From Crotophaga sulcirostris (taxonomy: Eukaryota > Chordata > Aves > Cuculiformes > Crotophagidae): a DNA stretch of 64,000 nucleotides. A program made the translations under genes and the position numbers. Within the stretch, counting starts at the first letter, position 1; each line of letters starts with the position of its first letter. Shown here piece after piece: positions 61,087-64,000 of this stretch. Below the pieces are notes generated by a model. That model saw only the letters and a program-made list of their open reading frames with translations, was not told where the DNA came from and ran no database searches. The DNA lies in the NCBI GenBank assembly GCA_013397455.1, contig VYZB01000215.1:62001-126000 (forward strand), read 5' to 3'.

Positions 61087-61292
61087 AATTAGGGTCATTG
61101 AGGGGAGGGGGTTTTGGCGCACTTGTGCATTGTCCCTTCTAGATGGTTCTGGAAATGTGTCTGGAGCCCTTTAGTGGTCTCTGGGTTCTTTCGGTGATCA
61201 GTCCGTGTTCTGTCCTTGGTCCCTCTATCAGCTGAATTGCAGTATGATCTTTCTTGGCATGTAAGCCCAGTAGTGATCAGGAAGTTGACACA

Positions 61293-64000
61293 GAGACACT
61301 ACCTTGCCTCCATGTGACCCATATCTTTCCTGCAGTTCCATGTCTGGAAAGGAATTGATTTCAGGCATACAGTTTTTGTCCATAATTATTCTCTTACAGA
61401 CCATGCTTCATAAAATGATGCTGAAAATAATGTCACAACTTGGGATGAAGATGTTCTCCCTGGCTTTTCATGTCATGATGACTGCAACATGAGTAGATAT
61501 GTCAATGACATATATAAAGCTTAAAAGAAATATTCATTTGAAGTTTCTCTAAGATCTGAGTTTCTTCTAGTGCTAACGGTAATGGTAAAAAGTATATCCA
61601 GAAGTATTTCTTAAGTGGAGTTTTACTTCACAAATCTGTCTAATTATAACAGAAAGAACTTTTATTACACCTCTTGTCTCTTGACATATGAGTTATGATT
61701 CTAATGTCTATCCTTTCTTGAAGTTTTAATTGAGTGTGTGTCCACTGATCCAAAATACCACTTAAGACAAAATGTTACCTGTATAAATCTGCTGCATTGG
61801 CTGTGATCATTGCAGCAGCAGTTCCATAAAATCCAACATGAGTAAGCTGTTGTGTCTTTACACCGATGACCTGAGATACTAAAAATCGCAAGCCCCTTTA
61901 CCATTTTCCTGTAGAATACCCCATTATCAAGTTAAATTGTCCAAGTAGCTTTCCTATTTCTAATTATTCCTCACTTTTTCACTTTAATTTATTTACAGCT
62001 TGTGAATTATATTTTTTCGGGTTTTTTTAGCTTTACAAATCTTAAATATGAAGCAGTAATCAACAGGGGTGCAGAGAAGAATCTTAACTAGAAGACTGAA
62101 ATCATCCTTTTGCTCTATTATTTTTGGTGTATACTTTAGCAGTTCAGCAGCCCAAAGGAGTAGAAAAAGAAAACGGAAATTTCAAACAGAAATAACCTGT
62201 GCTGAAATAGCATTAATCATTCTTAAAATTGGAGTTTTTGGCAGTCCAATGTATCTCTCTCCATACATACACCTGTAACTACAGACAACTGCAGAGTTTT
62301 GTGATGGTAACTTCTCTACATGCCAGAGAGTGAACAGAGTATTGACAGCCTCTGAAGGATATCTCTTACTAGTGACAGATAAGGTATGTCTTCTTCTGTC
62401 AAACAATATAAAAAGTAAATAGTCTAAGTTCTAATATCCAACTGAACTCCTGAGCTGTTACGTGGAAGAGAAACCCAGAGGCAACCCTTGACTTACCTTT
62501 TCCATGCTACTTTCAATTTCATAAACTTAGGCCATGCCATGCATTTATTGTTTCTGTTCCCGACTGAAAAGTGAGTTTTTCAGACAAGACTCCAAAGCAC
62601 TCACATTGCTATAAGGTGAGTAAACCCTGGATTTGCTAAAGGGGCATAAGGGTGGCTTTGGCTTTTTTAATCCATTCTTCTTCTTATATTCCCAGCATTT
62701 AGCTTGCTTTTTTTTGATTACTAACTACTGAAAACTGAGTTAATACAAGTATGGACATGCACAATACATTCCCAATAATACCTGGATCTTCCTCCTGTAT
62801 ATAAGAATGAATAAATCTTTTTTTTTTCATTCATATATACATTTTTTAATGCTATATACGGTCAAATGTTACATTGTAAAGCAGAAAATACATAAAGAGG
62901 GGAAATGATCAGAGATATTCTGCAGAGACTCATGTTTTGGTGTCTAGAATCCACAAAACTGAACTGTGCTCAGGGACTGTTGAAAAATATGCAAAAGAAA
63001 AGTTCTTTATATGCTTATTTGTAAATTCTTTTACTATAATTACTTCACCATTTCTTAGATCTAAAATACCGTTACTTCTAGTTAAATGTTGCATTTGTCA
63101 TTTAAGTAAAACTGATTATTTCATTTCTTTATAATATAGTTATTAAGCCAATGGCAAAGAACATAACACTGATGATTAAATGGACTCCTATAAAATACTG
63201 TAAAATAGAGAGTGATTAAAGTCTAGCAAAAAATGTAAGGAAAAAACATCATGTAGCTACTGGGACTGTGAGTAAATTGCTTGTTTAAAAAAGAAAAAAG
63301 GTTAATGTCTAACTTGAGGGAAATGGAATTGTTTGATAGCTCAATAGAGAACTGACCTTCCTGTATCTCAGCTTCAAACAATATGAACTAACTAATATTC
63401 TAAATTGCAAAAAAAGCTTTGTGGTTTTAGTGAGGATAATGGTGGTTAACCTTTTTAAGCTGTTGCATAAGCTAAGATTCAAAAGAAACATTTGGAAAAA
63501 ACAATTTCATAGATTATGGAAACTGCACAAAATCACCTAGTCCCTGAACTGCTGGTGACTTCAGACTGTTTTTACTTTTATAATTTTTTTTTTATGTGGC
63601 TGAATCAAGAAATTTAATAGAGCATTGCTGGTTCAGAGAGCTTAAATGATGTGTTAAGGGACCAGTTACTGTGTGTATATACAAAAAGAACCAACCTAAA
63701 AGTGGTTAGTAACTGAGGGTAATTTAACCTAACCACATGCCCTAGAATTTCTGTATCAATGAAGACAATTACTAATGATGCCAGGGAGATGCATCTATGT
63801 TATAGAATCTATGCAGAAAGTAGGGAGCAGTACAAGGAAAATATGCTCAGATGCCATGAGCTTCCCTTTATGATGCAAGTAATTGTCAGTCAGTCAGGGC
63901 AAAGTACTATTATAAGTAGAGTAATGTGAGACAGAAATAAAGCAGGTTATTTCAAAAACATAAGCAATTTACAAGACTACAGAAGTGTATATGTAAATTA
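61293..64000. other. Intergenic DNA, nothing recognised
   Basis: Starts with the possible right target duplication (gagac, 61293-61297). After that, AT-rich sequence without a recognisable repeat, RNA gene or exon to the end of the window. Confidence 0.5.

Larger units (their letters stand above)
60780..61292 (-). mobile_element. Endogenous retrovirus solo LTR, antisense, about 513 bp
   Basis: Read on the minus strand: TGTGTCAACTTCCTG at the 5' end, a TATA box ('tataaata', 61079-61086), a polyadenylation signal AATAAA (60891-60896) about 185 bp further on, and a 3' end CCCTGAACA. So it has TG...CA termini and all core LTR signals in the right order. The plus strand has a purine-rich block at 60,952-61,005, as in the LTR at 51,442. 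Possible 5-bp target duplications (tagac/gagac) flank it. No internal retroviral sequence is present, so it is best read as a solo LTR left by recombination. I cannot name the family. Confidence 0.7.

Noticed and set aside
1..64000. CRISPR arrays, operons, tRNA genes or a defence-like gene cluster
   Set aside because: The window is vertebrate intergenic DNA. I saw no regularly spaced repeats, no cloverleaf-like sequence and no clustered genes.

Overview
This is AT-rich vertebrate intergenic DNA, almost certainly from a bird. The main evidence is the many CR1 LINE fragments, several with the typical CR1 3' end ((TGATTCTA)-like octamers, seen as 'tcatagaatcatagaat' on the antisense side), together with LTR types I recognise from bird genomes. 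A crocodilian or turtle would also carry CR1, but the LTR types fit a bird better. I see no convincing host protein-coding exon, no tRNA or rRNA gene and no CRISPR array. The long open frames are chance frames in AT-rich DNA or pieces of transposon coding sequence.

Layout. 1-2.4 kb: unique DNA. 2.4-8 kb: (GGAA)n, an N gap beside (ATT)n, three plus-strand CR1 3' ends, two antisense CR1 pieces, an ERVL-type LTR (about 6.93-7.54 kb) and a fragment of a second LTR family (about 7.78-7.95 kb). 8-14.5 kb: mostly unique, then a CR1 3' end (11.77-12.33 kb), a compact hAT-like DNA transposon with terminal inverted repeats and an 8-bp target duplication (13,068-13,269), and a CR1 reverse-transcriptase piece (13.5-14.54 kb). 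14.5-22 kb: unique DNA, one CR1 RT remnant (18.55-18.84 kb) and an AT microsatellite (21.9-22.07 kb). 22.3-22.97 kb: antisense CR1 fused to an endogenous-retrovirus pol fragment. 25-38.5 kb: several CR1 relics, including an old, strongly decayed one (36.9-38.5 kb). 39-51 kb: largely unique, with a perfect 44-bp tandem duplication, a second N gap and two CR1 pieces. 51.4-61.3 kb: three antisense LTRs of different types (51.4, 55.8 and 60.8 kb), one candidate plus-strand LTR (59.0 kb) and two antisense CR1 elements (57.57 and 60.31 kb). 61.3-64 kb: nothing recognised.

The recognised content is a record of mobile-element insertion in a gene-poor region. No set of genes works together here, and I found no sign of a novel encoded system. 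The most rewarding items are the hAT-like element with intact-looking ends, the LTR with a duplicated polyadenylation-signal region, and the open frame that joins antisense CR1 to retroviral RT. Repeat-family assignments rest on my knowledge of the families and on visible motifs; no database search was run.
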